Source of the DNA: Prevotella sp.
Lineage (GTDB): Bacteria; Bacteroidota; Bacteroidia; Bacteroidales; Bacteroidaceae
Assembly (NCBI GenBank): GCA_016287755.1
Contig: JAEEWT010000015.1
Coordinates: 22,612-86,611, forward strand
Direction of reading: 5' to 3'
DNA length: 64,000 nt
Made by a program: the position numbers and the translations under genes
Notes under the pieces: model-generated
Told to the model about the DNA's origin: nothing
Database searches by the model: none
The model's input: the letters and a program-made list of their open reading frames with translations, nothing else
Shown: positions 20,378 through 29,343 of the stretch, in pieces
How positions within the stretch are numbered: position 1 is the first letter of the stretch
Layout: every line of letters starts with the position of its first letter

Positions 20378-21874
20378 ATGAAAAAGTTATCATTCATTAT
20401 ATTAGCGATGTTCGCTCTTGTCCTGACCGCTTGTCAGGACAAGGACATCGACCGCGAGGCTATGAAGCTTGCTGCCCCCGATGCAGCACAGATTACCGGT
20501 CAGCTCACTGGCGATGACTACACTTGGACATGGCCGTCTCAGAACAGCAGTATGCAGGTGGCTACCTACCGTAACGGAACACTCTCATCAATCGAGACCG
20601 TCAGTGGTAACAGCTACATCCATAAGAACGTACCAACAAACGTACCGTTTGAGTATGTATTCAAACTCACCGATGGCAGTAACTTCTCTACAGGTGTCAT
20701 CAAGAACTATCTGCGCGAAGGTGCTACCAGCATCAGCGGCGTACAGATGAGTCAGCTTGACAAGGCTGGTGGCTACGATGCATTGGTAGTATGGGACAAG
20801 GCTCCCGATGCTTCTTCCATCCAGCTCACCGCCACCAATGGCAAGCGCACCATCAACGAGACCCTCTCCGGCTCAACCACTCAGTATGTCATCAACGACG
20901 TGGAGACAGGCGACACCTGGGAAGTAGCTTTGGTGGCCAAGAACGACAAGGGTACATCACTCTCTACGAGATCGTCACTCCGCATCGGTAAGACCGCTAT
21001 CGGCTTCCTGAGCATCTATGCTACTCCCGAAGAACTGGTTGAGCAGGGTGATGATGATGAGGCTTCAGCTTGGCTGTGGCTGCACGAGACCTATCCTACT
21101 GCACAGTTCGTGCCGTTCAGCAGCATTACCTCTGCCGACGCCGTAGAGCCGTACCGTGTACTCTTCTGGCTGCGCGATCTGGAAGACGTGAGCGAAAGCG
21201 ACGTATGGAACATCCCAGCCGATGTAGAGGCTGCCACACCTATCATCAGGGAATGGTACAAGGAGGGCGGTTCACTGTTGCTCTGGAGTCATGCCACCGT
21301 ATATGCCGGTCATCTGGGACGTATCAACCTCGACGACATGAAGGGCAACGACCATGCCTTCGGCTTCGGTAGGGGCGGCATCAACAACGACGTTTGGAAG
21401 ATGGCTGTAGAGCTCAATCCCGACCATAAGTTCAAGAAGGACCACTCAACGCATCCTATCTACAAAGGACTGGAAGTGGAGACCACTCCCGACACGAAGC
21501 TCATCGCCTTCAAGGGTCCGGGTTGGACAGAAGACCACAACTGTCTGTACTTCAACCTGCCCAGTCTGTGGACCGGTATCGGTAACCAGGACGAGGCTTG
21601 CTACACACAGTGTACCCAGACTTACGGCGTCTATCCGCTCGGCACTTGGGACAGTCAGATCTGGTGGGTTAGTCAGATGAACGTCTGGGAAGCCCAGCAA
21701 GGTAACACCGAGTTCAAGGGCACGCTCCTCTGTATCGGTAACGGCGGCTGCGAGTTCTCTATGAAGAATGCCGACGGTACGCCCGACAAGAGTGCACACC
21801 CGAAGAACAATATCTATCAGGACAATGTTCTCACATTGGCTAAGAACAGCTTAGAGTATCTGAAGACAAGATAA
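20378..21874 (+). CDS. DUF4960-type surface glycan-binding lipoprotein of the fructan locus
   Basis: 498 aa. Lipoprotein signal MKKLSFIILAMFALVLTAC (Cys 19). The N-terminal ~200 residues look like Ig-like or fibronectin-like beta domains. The C-terminal ~290 residues, starting around KTAIGFLSIYATPEELVEQ, match what I remember as the DUF4960 domain found only in fructan loci; the levan-binding protein BT1761 occupies the same position in B. theta. The role would be to capture fructan at the surface next to SusD. No catalytic motif is visible. The family call rests on position and remembered similarity. Confidence 0.75.
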   Translation: MKKLSFIILAMFALVLTACQDKDIDREAMKLAAPDAAQITGQLTGDDYTWTWPSQNSSMQVATYRNGTLSSIETVSGNSYIHKNVPTNVPFEYVFKLTDGSNFSTGVIKNYLREGATSISGVQMSQLDKAGGYDALVVWDKAPDASSIQLTATNGKRTINETLSGSTTQYVINDVETGDTWEVALVAKNDKGTSLSTRSSLRIGKTAIGFLSIYATPEELVEQGDDDEASAWLWLHETYPTAQFVPFSSITSADAVEPYRVLFWLRDLEDVSESDVWNIPADVEAATPIIREWYKEGGSLLLWSHATVYAGHLGRINLDDMKGNDHAFGFGRGGINNDVWKMAVELNPDHKFKKDHSTHPIYKGLEVETTPDTKLIAFKGPGWTEDHNCLYFNLPSLWTGIGNQDEACYTQCTQTYGVYPLGTWDSQIWWVSQMNVWEAQQGNTEFKGTLLCIGNGGCEFSMKNADGTPDKSAHPKNNIYQDNVLTLAKNSLEYLKTR

Positions 21875-21885
21875 AAAGAATCACA

Positions 21886-23445
21886 ATGAAAACAGACTTA
21901 AGAAAAGTACAGCACTGCCTCCTCCCCTCTCTGATGAGGGGACTGGGGGTGGCCCTGTTGCTCCTTTTCCTTGCCTGTTCGAAGGATGACCCGAAGCAGG
22001 ACTATAACCCGCTGATTGACGATCCGAAGCCTGAACAGCCGGCAACGCCTGTTGAGCAGCCTACACAGACCAGCTACAGCGAGCAATACCGTCCGCAGAT
22101 TCACTTCACGCCTGCCAAGAACTGGATGAACGATCCCAACGGTATGGTATATGTGGATGGGACGTATCACCTGTTCTATCAGTATAATCCGCAGGGAAAC
22201 GACTGGGGTAACATGTCGTGGGGCCACGCAACGTCAACCGATCTGATTCATTGGAAGGAGCAGGCTGTTGCCCTTACCCGCGATGAGTTAGGTGACGTGT
22301 TCTCAGGTTCTGCCGTCATCGACAAGAACAATACCGCTGGCTTTGGCGCAGGAGCGATGGTAGCCCTCTACACATCGGCTTCCGGAGCCCAGCAGCAGAG
22401 CATTGCCTATTCAACCGACGGCGGTAAGTCGTTCACCCGCTACAACGGTAATCCTGTCATCAGGAACAACGACGATAACCTGCGCGACCCGAAGGTGTTC
22501 TGGCACGCCGACTCCAAGCAATGGGTAATGGCACTGGCCAAGGGCTGGATGAGAGGAGTAGAGTTCTATGGCTCAACCGATTTGAAGAGCTGGACGCATC
22601 TGAGTACCTTCGTGGTCGACCTCCCCGGACGACCCAGTCTGCAGTGGGAGTGTCCCGACCTTATCCAGTTCGGCAACAAGTGGGTACTGCTGGTAAGCGT
22701 CAACCCCGGCGGTCCGATACTCGGCTCAGGCACCATGTATTTCGTGGGTAGCTTCGACGGTAAGGAGTTCAAGGCCGATGACCTTAACTATCCCCTCTGG
22801 CTCGACTACGGTATGGACAACTACGCAGGTGTTACATGGAGCAATACCGACAACCGTAAGATCATGATCGGTTGGATGAACAACTGGAACTATGCTGGAA
22901 ATGTGCCCTGCTCACCTTGGCGGTCGGCTATGACCTTGCCTCGCGAGCTGAAGCTCACCGAGCTGAACGGCAAGCCCCTGCTCTGCTGTCCTGTGGTCAG
23001 TGAAATCGACAAGATTGCCGGTCAGTGGCAGACCGTCAGCACCGATGCCTTACCGCTCGATGCGAAGAAGTCGGCCTACCAGCTGCGCATCACGGTCAGC
23101 ATGGATCAGAACACCACCGTAACCCTCAGCAACGGCAACGACGAGAAGTTCGTGTTCGACGTCAATGCCTCCGACCGTTCCTTAACGGTTCATCGCACCT
23201 CAGCAACAGGTAGGACCGACTTCAACGGCAGCTTCTCCATCCCATCGATGAAGGCTCCGCTGAATATGGAAGGAAACAACGTGGTGATCGATCTGTTTGT
23301 CGACCAGTCGTCGGTGGAGCTCCTCACACAGGATGGAGCAATGTCCATGACGAACCTCGTCTTCCCACAGTCTATCTACGACCACCTCTCGTTCTCCAAC
23401 GCCACGGGTAGTGCCCAGGTACGACCGCTGAGCAGGATATGGTAA
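21886..23445 (+). CDS. GH32 fructan hydrolase, lipoprotein
   Basis: 519 aa. Hydrolyses beta-fructosidic bonds (levanase/inulinase group). All three GH32 catalytic motifs are present: nucleophile Asp 83 in WMNDPNG, RDP at 200-202, and acid/base Glu 255 in WECPD. A five-blade propeller is followed by a C-terminal beta-sandwich from about 370. A lipobox at LACS (Cys 31) suggests surface anchoring, which fits an endo-acting enzyme feeding SusCD, but endo versus exo action cannot be read here. The N-terminal region is unusual: residues ~12-22 are encoded by a palindromic element that also occurs inside licD. Confidence 0.92.
   Translation: MKTDLRKVQHCLLPSLMRGLGVALLLLFLACSKDDPKQDYNPLIDDPKPEQPATPVEQPTQTSYSEQYRPQIHFTPAKNWMNDPNGMVYVDGTYHLFYQYNPQGNDWGNMSWGHATSTDLIHWKEQAVALTRDELGDVFSGSAVIDKNNTAGFGAGAMVALYTSASGAQQQSIAYSTDGGKSFTRYNGNPVIRNNDDNLRDPKVFWHADSKQWVMALAKGWMRGVEFYGSTDLKSWTHLSTFVVDLPGRPSLQWECPDLIQFGNKWVLLVSVNPGGPILGSGTMYFVGSFDGKEFKADDLNYPLWLDYGMDNYAGVTWSNTDNRKIMIGWMNNWNYAGNVPCSPWRSAMTLPRELKLTELNGKPLLCCPVVSEIDKIAGQWQTVSTDALPLDAKKSAYQLRITVSMDQNTTVTLSNGNDEKFVFDVNASDRSLTVHRTSATGRTDFNGSFSIPSMKAPLNMEGNNVVIDLFVDQSSVELLTQDGAMSMTNLVFPQSIYDHLSFSNATGSAQVRPLSRIW
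21922..21954. repeat. CCCCTC/GAGGGG palindromic element inside the GH32 signal peptide
   Basis: CCCCTC (21924-21929) and GAGGGG (21936-21941) form a hairpin followed by ACTGGGGGTGGC. The same layout lies on the minus strand inside licD (40541-40576). It encodes part of the signal peptide here. Confidence 0.65.
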
Positions 23446-23475
23446 TATACACCGTAATCTATTAAAACGAACAAT

Positions 23476-25137
23476 ATGAAAAAACTGCTGATAATGATAA
23501 CCATCTTACTGATGGCAGCGAACGTGAAAGCCCAGGAAGTGCTCATTCTTGGCGACAATCACGCTATGCTGAAACTTGACCAGGGTAGGAAATACTTGTT
23601 GCTACCCGTTCAGGAGAAGGAAGAAAACGCGGCTATTGCCGTGATGGACGGAAGAAATGAAATGGTAAAAAGATTGAATGTTCGGCTCGCTGTGGACAAG
23701 GTTGACTACTTTGTCCCAGTGGAGCTGAAGGATGCCAAGCTGTTCGAAATCACTTTCCATGGCGACCGTCGTACGAAGGGAGCCATCAAGGATTTTGCCT
23801 GTTGGAAGGAGATGAAGTACAGCGACTCCTTTGACACCACTAACCGCGAGCACTTCCGTCCTCTTTACCACCACACACCCGTTTATGGCTGGATGAACGA
23901 CCCGAATGGTATGTTCTACAAGGATGGCACCTGGCATCTGTACTACCAGTGGAACCCTTACGGCTCCATGTGGGAGAACATGACATGGGGCCATTCCACC
24001 AGTCGCGACCTGATACATTGGGAGAGTCAGCCCACAGCCATCGAAGCCGACTGGCTGGGTGCTATCTTCTCAGGCTCTTGCGTAACCAACGGAAACGATG
24101 TGGTGGCCTTCTACACCTCAGCCGGACAGAGTCAGGTGCAGTCGATGGCTGTATCGAAAGACAATGGACGGACGTTCAAGAAGTACGAGGGAAACCCCGT
24201 CATCACCTCCGACAAGCCCGACTTCCGCGACCCGAACGTGTTCTGGTATGAGTCAACCAAGCGCTGGATCATGATTCTGGCCGTGGGACAGGAGATGCAG
24301 ATCTATTCGTCGGCCGACCTCAAAGCATGGCAGTACGAATCGTCATTCGGTCAGGAGTATGGTAACCACGGTGGCGTATGGGAATGTCCCGACCTCTTCC
24401 CCTTGAAGCTTCAGCATTCCGAGAAATGGGTGCTCATCTGCAACATCAACCCCGGCGGCCCGTTTGGGGGTAGTGCTACGCAGTATTTTGTAGGACAGTT
24501 CGACGGCCATAAGTTCACCTGTGAGTCGATGCCGAAGGTAACGAAGTGGCTCGACTATGGAAAGGACCACTATGCCACGGTGTCGTTCTATAACGCTCCC
24601 GAAAACCGTCGTGTGGTACTGGCGTGGATGTCTAACTGGCAGTATGCCAACCAGGTGCCCACCCTGCAGTTCCGCTCAGCCAACAGCATCCCCCGCGACC
24701 TCGGTCTGTTCCAATATGGTGAAGAGACTTATCTAAGTGCGGTGCCCTCGAAGGAGATGCTGGCAGTCCGCGGCGCCAAGCTCAAGAAGCCTTCCGAGGC
24801 TTGCGAGATTGTGGTGGATGTGAAAGGCTCTGCCGATATCACCCTGTCGAACGCCAAGGGCGAGAAGGTGGTGATGCGCTACGATGCCCATCAGCAAACC
24901 TTCACCATGGACCGCACCCAGAGTGGCAATGTGTCGTTCAGCGAGCACTTCGCCTGTACCACCGAGGCACCCACCTATGGCACTATCAAGCAGTTGCGCC
25001 TCTTCATCGACCGCTGCAGCATCGAGGCTTTCGATGCTGAAGGTAAGATGGTGATGACCAACCTCGTATTCCCCTCAGAGCCTTATAATATAATCAAGGT
25101 GAAGGGCGGCAAGGCCACCATCTATGAGATCAAGTAA
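23476..25137 (+). CDS. GH32 fructan hydrolase with N-terminal DUF4980-like domain
   Basis: 553 aa. Signal peptide to about residue 19 without a lipobox, so probably periplasmic. Residues ~20-125 form an extra N-terminal domain of the DUF4980 type found on Bacteroidota GH32 enzymes. The catalytic propeller carries Asp 142 in WMNDPNG, RDP at 251-253, and Glu 303 in WECPD; a beta-sandwich closes the C-terminus (SIEAFDAEGKMVMTNLVFPS). Likely an exo-fructosidase that releases fructose from imported oligosaccharides, inferred from its location and the next two genes. Confidence 0.92.
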   Translation: MKKLLIMITILLMAANVKAQEVLILGDNHAMLKLDQGRKYLLLPVQEKEENAAIAVMDGRNEMVKRLNVRLAVDKVDYFVPVELKDAKLFEITFHGDRRTKGAIKDFACWKEMKYSDSFDTTNREHFRPLYHHTPVYGWMNDPNGMFYKDGTWHLYYQWNPYGSMWENMTWGHSTSRDLIHWESQPTAIEADWLGAIFSGSCVTNGNDVVAFYTSAGQSQVQSMAVSKDNGRTFKKYEGNPVITSDKPDFRDPNVFWYESTKRWIMILAVGQEMQIYSSADLKAWQYESSFGQEYGNHGGVWECPDLFPLKLQHSEKWVLICNINPGGPFGGSATQYFVGQFDGHKFTCESMPKVTKWLDYGKDHYATVSFYNAPENRRVVLAWMSNWQYANQVPTLQFRSANSIPRDLGLFQYGEETYLSAVPSKEMLAVRGAKLKKPSEACEIVVDVKGSADITLSNAKGEKVVMRYDAHQQTFTMDRTQSGNVSFSEHFACTTEAPTYGTIKQLRLFIDRCSIEAFDAEGKMVMTNLVFPSEPYNIIKVKGGKATIYEIK

Positions 25138-25164
25138 AATACGAAATAACGAACAATCAAAATC

Positions 25165-26325
25165 ATGAAACAGAACAAATCTATTTACCTTATCCCAGTG
25201 ATGCTATGCTTCTTCTGCATGGGCTTCGTGGATCTGGTGGGCATAGCCTCCAACTATGTGAAGGAAGACCTCGGATTGTCGGACTCTATGGCCAATGTGT
25301 TCCCCTCACTGGTGTTCTTCTGGTTCCTCATCTTCAGCGTTCCCACGGGTATGCTGATGAACAAGATAGGGCGAAAGAAGACTGTCTTGCTGTCGCTGGT
25401 GGTTACTGTGATATCCCTGCTGCTGCCGCTCTTCGGCGAGAACTTCAGTATCATGCTCGTGGCCTTCTCGCTGTTAGGTATCGGTAATGCGCTGATGCAG
25501 ACATCCCTGAACCCGCTGGTGTCAACGGTCATGGGTGGCGGTAATCTCGCTTCAACCCTCACCTTCGGACAGTTCGTCAAGGCCATCGCCTCGTTCTCGG
25601 CTCCTTATCTGGCCATGTGGGGTGCTACGAAACTTATTCCTGAGTTCGGACTCGACTGGCGTGTGCTGTTCGGCATCTTCCTCGTCGTAGGTATACTCTC
25701 AGCCCTGTTGCTCTTCGTTACCCCCATCGAGGAGCCCCCTATCGAGGGTAAGCCTTCCACCTTCGTGGAGTGCTTCAAGCTCTTGGGAACACCCATCGTA
25801 CTGCTGTCGTTCCTGGGTATTATGTGCCATGTGGGAATCGACGTAGGTACCAATACAACCGCTCCGAAGATCCTGATGGAACGACTCGGCATGTCGCTCA
25901 ACGATGCGGCTTTTGCCACCTCGCTCTACTTCATCTTCCGTACCATTGGTTGTCTCACCGGCTCGTTCTTCCTCCGTGTACTGAAGATGCGCACCTTCTT
26001 CATCATCAGTGTCATCATGATGGCCTTGTCCATGTGCGGACTGTTCTTCGGAACGGAGAAATGGTTGCTCTATACCGCCATCGCCCTCGTAGGCTACGGT
26101 AACTCGAACGTCTTCTCCATGTGTTTCGCCACCGCTCTTGAGTCTATGCCCGAGAAGCAGAACGAGGTGTCTGGTCTGATGATCATGGGTCTCTTCGGCG
26201 GAACCATCTTCCCGCTCATCATGGGCTTCATGAGCGACGCTATGGGACAGGCTGGTGCCGTACTGGTCATGGCTGTCGGTGTCGTATATCTGTTCACCTA
26301 TATCAAACAACTAAAAACCGCATAG
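25165..26325 (+). CDS. MFS sugar permease, probable fructose importer
   Basis: 386 aa with about 12 membrane segments. It resembles the FucP/GluP group of major facilitator sugar-proton symporters, for example in KIGRKKTVLLSLVVT after the second helix pair and in GIGNALMQTSLNPLVSTV. Placed between a GH32 enzyme and a fructokinase, it most likely moves fructose from periplasm to cytoplasm, as the equivalent gene does in the B. theta fructan locus. It begins 27 nt after the GH32 stop and ends 4 nt before the kinase. Confidence 0.88.
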   Translation: MKQNKSIYLIPVMLCFFCMGFVDLVGIASNYVKEDLGLSDSMANVFPSLVFFWFLIFSVPTGMLMNKIGRKKTVLLSLVVTVISLLLPLFGENFSIMLVAFSLLGIGNALMQTSLNPLVSTVMGGGNLASTLTFGQFVKAIASFSAPYLAMWGATKLIPEFGLDWRVLFGIFLVVGILSALLLFVTPIEEPPIEGKPSTFVECFKLLGTPIVLLSFLGIMCHVGIDVGTNTTAPKILMERLGMSLNDAAFATSLYFIFRTIGCLTGSFFLRVLKMRTFFIISVIMMALSMCGLFFGTEKWLLYTAIALVGYGNSNVFSMCFATALESMPEKQNEVSGLMIMGLFGGTIFPLIMGFMSDAMGQAGAVLVMAVGVVYLFTYIKQLKTA

Positions 26326-26329
26326 AACA

Positions 26330-27214
26330 ATGAATCAGAAACGTTATATAGTAGGACTCGGAGAAGTCCTCTGGGATGTACTTCCCGAAGGTAAGAAACT
26401 GGGTGGTGCTCCTGCCAATTTTGCCTATCATGCAGGTCAGTTCTTAGGTAGCGACAACACCATTGCCATTAGTGCGTTAGGCGAGGATAAGCTGGCCGAT
26501 GAGACCATCGAGGCTTTGAAGGAGCACGACTTGAACTGTATGCTGCCTCGGGTGCCCTATCCCACGGGAACCGTGCAGGTGCAGCTCGACGAGCAGGGCA
26601 TTCCCACCTACGATATCAAGGAGAACGTGGCATGGGACAATATCCCCTTCAACGAGGATATCCAGAACATCGCCCGTAACTGTCGTGCCGTTTGCTTCGG
26701 TTCATTGGCGCAGCGCAACGTGGTGAGCAGGGAAACCATCCATAAGTTCCTCGATGCCACACCAGCCGACTGTATGAAGATCTTCGACATCAACCTGCGT
26801 CAGCAGTTCTACACCCAAGAGGTGATACGTGAGTCGCTGCAGCGTTGCAACGTCTTGAAGATCAACGACGAGGAGCTCGTGCTCATCGGTCGTATGTTCG
26901 GCTATCCCGGCTTGGACATGGAGAACAAGTGCTGGCTCATCCTGGGTAAGTACAACCTCGATATGCTGGTGCTCACTTGTGGCACCAACGGCTCCTACGT
27001 CTTCACGCCAGGCGTGATGTCTTTCCAGCAAACGCCCAAGGTACAGGTGGCCGATACGGTGGGTGCTGGCGATTCCTTCACTGGTTCCTTCTGCGCCGCC
27101 ATCCTGAACGGCAAGTCGGTTCCCGAAGCCCACATGAAGGCCGTGGAAGTCTCCGCCTTCGTCTGCACCCAAAACGGTGCTATGCCCACGCTCCCTTCCA
27201 CACTCCTTGAATGA
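26330..27214 (+). CDS. PfkB-family carbohydrate kinase, probable fructokinase
   Basis: 294 aa, normal family length. Phosphorylates free fructose using ATP and closes the locus. PfkB features: VGLGEVLWDVLPEGKKLGGAPANFAYH at the N-terminus, KINDEELVLIG, and the C-terminal ATP/anion-hole signature DTVGAGDSFTGSF with the catalytic Asp. The stop codon lies in the loop of an imperfect 13-bp hairpin (27195-27226) formed by last codons and repeat DNA, which has no T tract. Confidence 0.92.
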   Translation: MNQKRYIVGLGEVLWDVLPEGKKLGGAPANFAYHAGQFLGSDNTIAISALGEDKLADETIEALKEHDLNCMLPRVPYPTGTVQVQLDEQGIPTYDIKENVAWDNIPFNEDIQNIARNCRAVCFGSLAQRNVVSRETIHKFLDATPADCMKIFDINLRQQFYTQEVIRESLQRCNVLKINDEELVLIGRMFGYPGLDMENKCWLILGKYNLDMLVLTCGTNGSYVFTPGVMSFQQTPKVQVADTVGAGDSFTGSFCAAILNGKSVPEAHMKAVEVSAFVCTQNGAMPTLPSTLLE

Positions 27215-27330
27215 GGAGTGCGGAAGGAATGTGGAGTGTGGAATGAGATATGCTTCAAATACAAGTGGTTCTGTATATGAATACTGTATCTCAGTACTAT
27301 TCTCACTCCACACTCCACATTCCACAAAAA
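27214..27330. repeat. GTGGAGTG-type repeats in both orientations after the fructokinase gene
   Basis: 27214-27245 carries AGGAGTG/GTGGAGTG units on the plus strand and 27301-27326 carries the complementary CACTCCACACTCC units. The two halves can pair into a long hairpin around ~55 nt of unique sequence. Same family as 855-885 and 59779-59850. No gene is seen from 27215 to 27420. Confidence 0.75.
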
Positions 27331-27420
27331 CACACCAATTAACAAACCTTAACTCTCCCCCAAGCAAGATTTTTCCTTTTTCGTATTTATAAGGCAGATG
27401 AACCTATAAAATTATCGAAT

Positions 27421-28746
27421 ATGAAAAAGGAATTGTTTTACGGAATAACCATGATGGCAATGAGCAGTTTGTTGCTGTCGTGTTCCTCTTCTGAGGAAGT
27501 GTTGGATCTTGGTACGACCAAGAAAATGGTGAACATGGTGGCAGACCCCAAGCCGGTGCAGCTGACACAGGCACAGAGGGCGTTCGCCAACGACAATAAC
27601 CTGTTTACACTGAACTTCCTGAAGACGGTGAACGAAACGGATAAAAGCGGTAAGAGCTTTATCTACTCACCGCTCAGCATCACCTATGTGTTAGGCATGG
27701 TGAACGATGCGGCAGTGGGGCAGACCGAACAGGAGCTGGAACAGGTGCTTGGCTTCCACAGAGGAGGCATCCAGGCGGTGAACGACTACTGCAAGAACCT
27801 CATCGACAACCTGCCGCAGGTGGACAATAAGGTAACGCTGGACATTGCCAACGCCATCTTCCTGAACAAGAGATACACCTTGAAGCAGCAGTTCGAGAAG
27901 GATATGACGACCTACTACGATGCGAAGGCCGAGGCACTCGACTTCTCTTCACCGAGTACATTGGGTCGTATCAATGGCTGGTGTAAAGAAAAGACGAAGG
28001 GCATGATTCCCACCATTTTGGATGCAGTAAACCCCGATATGATGTCTTACTTGCTCAATGCCATCTATTTCAAGGCCAATTGGGCTTCGGAGTTCGACCC
28101 GAAGGACACCAAGGAAGAGCAGTTCCAGAAGGAGAACGGTTCCACCACACTGCCCATGATGCACCAGAACGTGCTGATCAGATACATGGAGAACGACATC
28201 TATTCAGCCGTTGAGATTCCTTATGGCAATGGCATGTGGAGCATGTGCGTCATGCTACCTGAAGAGGGTAAGACCACCAACGACGTTATCGACTATCTTG
28301 CTCCAACAGGGAGGGACAAGGATGAAACGGTAGTCAACATGCAGTATGATGTCTTTACACCTCTTTATAGTTCCAGACCTTATGAGGTGGATTTAAAACT
28401 GCCCCGCTTCGAGACTTCCTCCGATACGGATGACGTTCAAGACAACCTGATAGGACTCCTGAATAAGATGGGCATTCGCTTAGCTTTTAACCCACAACAG
28501 TCGGAGATTCCCAACATGTGCGAACAACCCGTCTATATCAACATGATGCGGCAGAAGGCAAAGATCAAGGTGAACGAGGAAGGCTCAGAGGCAGCCGCAG
28601 TAACGATAGCAGGAGTGTTAACTACTTCTGCCCTCCAAGAACCCCGCAAGGCCGTCTTCCACGCCAACCGTCCCTTCGTCTATGTCATCCGCGAATCCTC
28701 CTCCGGTGTCATCCTTTTCGTTGGGAAGTTTACAGGGGAAGTTTAG
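27421..28746 (+). CDS. Serpin-family protease inhibitor, lipoprotein
   Basis: 441 aa. Lipoprotein signal MKKELFYGITMMAMSSLLLSC (Cys 21). The rest is a full serpin fold: NDNNLFTLNFLKTV, IYSPLSITYVLGMVNDAAVG, the reactive-centre hinge EEGSEAAAVT at ~386-395, and the C-terminal signature FHANRPFVYVIRESSSGVIL. The hinge has the small residues needed for loop insertion, so it should be inhibitory. Counting P17 from the first Glu puts P1 at a Thr in GVLTTSA, but this can shift by a residue or two. It probably guards the cell surface against proteases, as the Tannerella serpin miropin is thought to do. It stands alone on its strand. Confidence 0.92.
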   Translation: MKKELFYGITMMAMSSLLLSCSSSEEVLDLGTTKKMVNMVADPKPVQLTQAQRAFANDNNLFTLNFLKTVNETDKSGKSFIYSPLSITYVLGMVNDAAVGQTEQELEQVLGFHRGGIQAVNDYCKNLIDNLPQVDNKVTLDIANAIFLNKRYTLKQQFEKDMTTYYDAKAEALDFSSPSTLGRINGWCKEKTKGMIPTILDAVNPDMMSYLLNAIYFKANWASEFDPKDTKEEQFQKENGSTTLPMMHQNVLIRYMENDIYSAVEIPYGNGMWSMCVMLPEEGKTTNDVIDYLAPTGRDKDETVVNMQYDVFTPLYSSRPYEVDLKLPRFETSSDTDDVQDNLIGLLNKMGIRLAFNPQQSEIPNMCEQPVYINMMRQKAKIKVNEEGSEAAAVTIAGVLTTSALQEPRKAVFHANRPFVYVIRESSSGVILFVGKFTGEV

Positions 28747-29343
28747 AACTGAGTTAGGGGTGAAATCCAACCAGCCTACTTTCACCCAGTTATCAGCCTA
28801 CTTTCACCCACTTATCAGCCTTCTAACCCATCGTAACTAGGCTTATAACTTTGTGACCCGTTGTAGAAGAAAAGATATTCCTCCGCCATATTAGTGTAAT
28901 CACATGATTACCAGAAGAATAAGGGCGGAGGAATTTAATGTGGTTATGAGAGGAGTCGAGATTATCCGTGAATTGGGTAAGTATTCAAGGAAGACGATGA
29001 ACGATGTAAGTTGCTCCGCCAACAACCTGTTGATCATAAGACAATTAGGCGTATTAGCGGAGCATTCGTTTATTCACATCCTTCACACCTTTACGACGTT
29101 AGTTTACTTTTGAATTCCTATAAGCCTTATAATACCCTTCAACTAGGCTTATAACTATACCTAATCAGCCTTATAACTATGCCTAACCAGCCTTGTTGCG
29201 TGACAGGTGTTCTTTAGCACCACTTTAAAAGCTACCGAAAGGTGGGAGACTGTTAAAAATGTGGAATTAAGATGGTTTTAGAGCAAGAGAACGGGAATAT
29301 GTGATGTTTTTATCGTATCTTTGTCATGTAATAATGTACTTGT
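28747..29343. other. 597-bp gene-free region with direct repeats and two hairpins
   Basis: No convincing gene. It contains a 16-bp direct repeat AACTAGGCTTATAACT at 28835-28850 and 29141-29156, with further CAGCCTTATAA and TTATCAGCCTACTTTCACCC copies around them. Between the repeats lie two inverted repeats: an 11-bp arm pair at 28877-28887/28924-28934 around a palindrome GTAATCACATGATTAC (28896-28911), and TGCTCCGC/GCGGAGCA at 29012-29019/29057-29064. A 69-codon ORF at 28904-29113 shows no recognisable features. The 3' part holds the promoter of the next gene. Confidence 0.6.
29316..29323 (+). promoter_or_regulatory. -7 element of the Cys-rich protein/radical SAM pair
   Basis: TATCTTTG about 20 nt before the ATG at 29344, so the leader is short. 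Confidence 0.7.

Noticed and set aside
27195..27226. Hairpin over the fructokinase stop as a terminator
   Set aside because: A 13-bp stem exists but no T tract follows. It is more simply part of the GTGGAGTG repeat family, so I did not call it a terminator.
28904..29113. 69-codon ORF in the serpin-radical SAM gap
   Set aside because: No recognisable domain, no good promoter directly in front, and it runs through two hairpins that explain the sequence better as non-coding structure.
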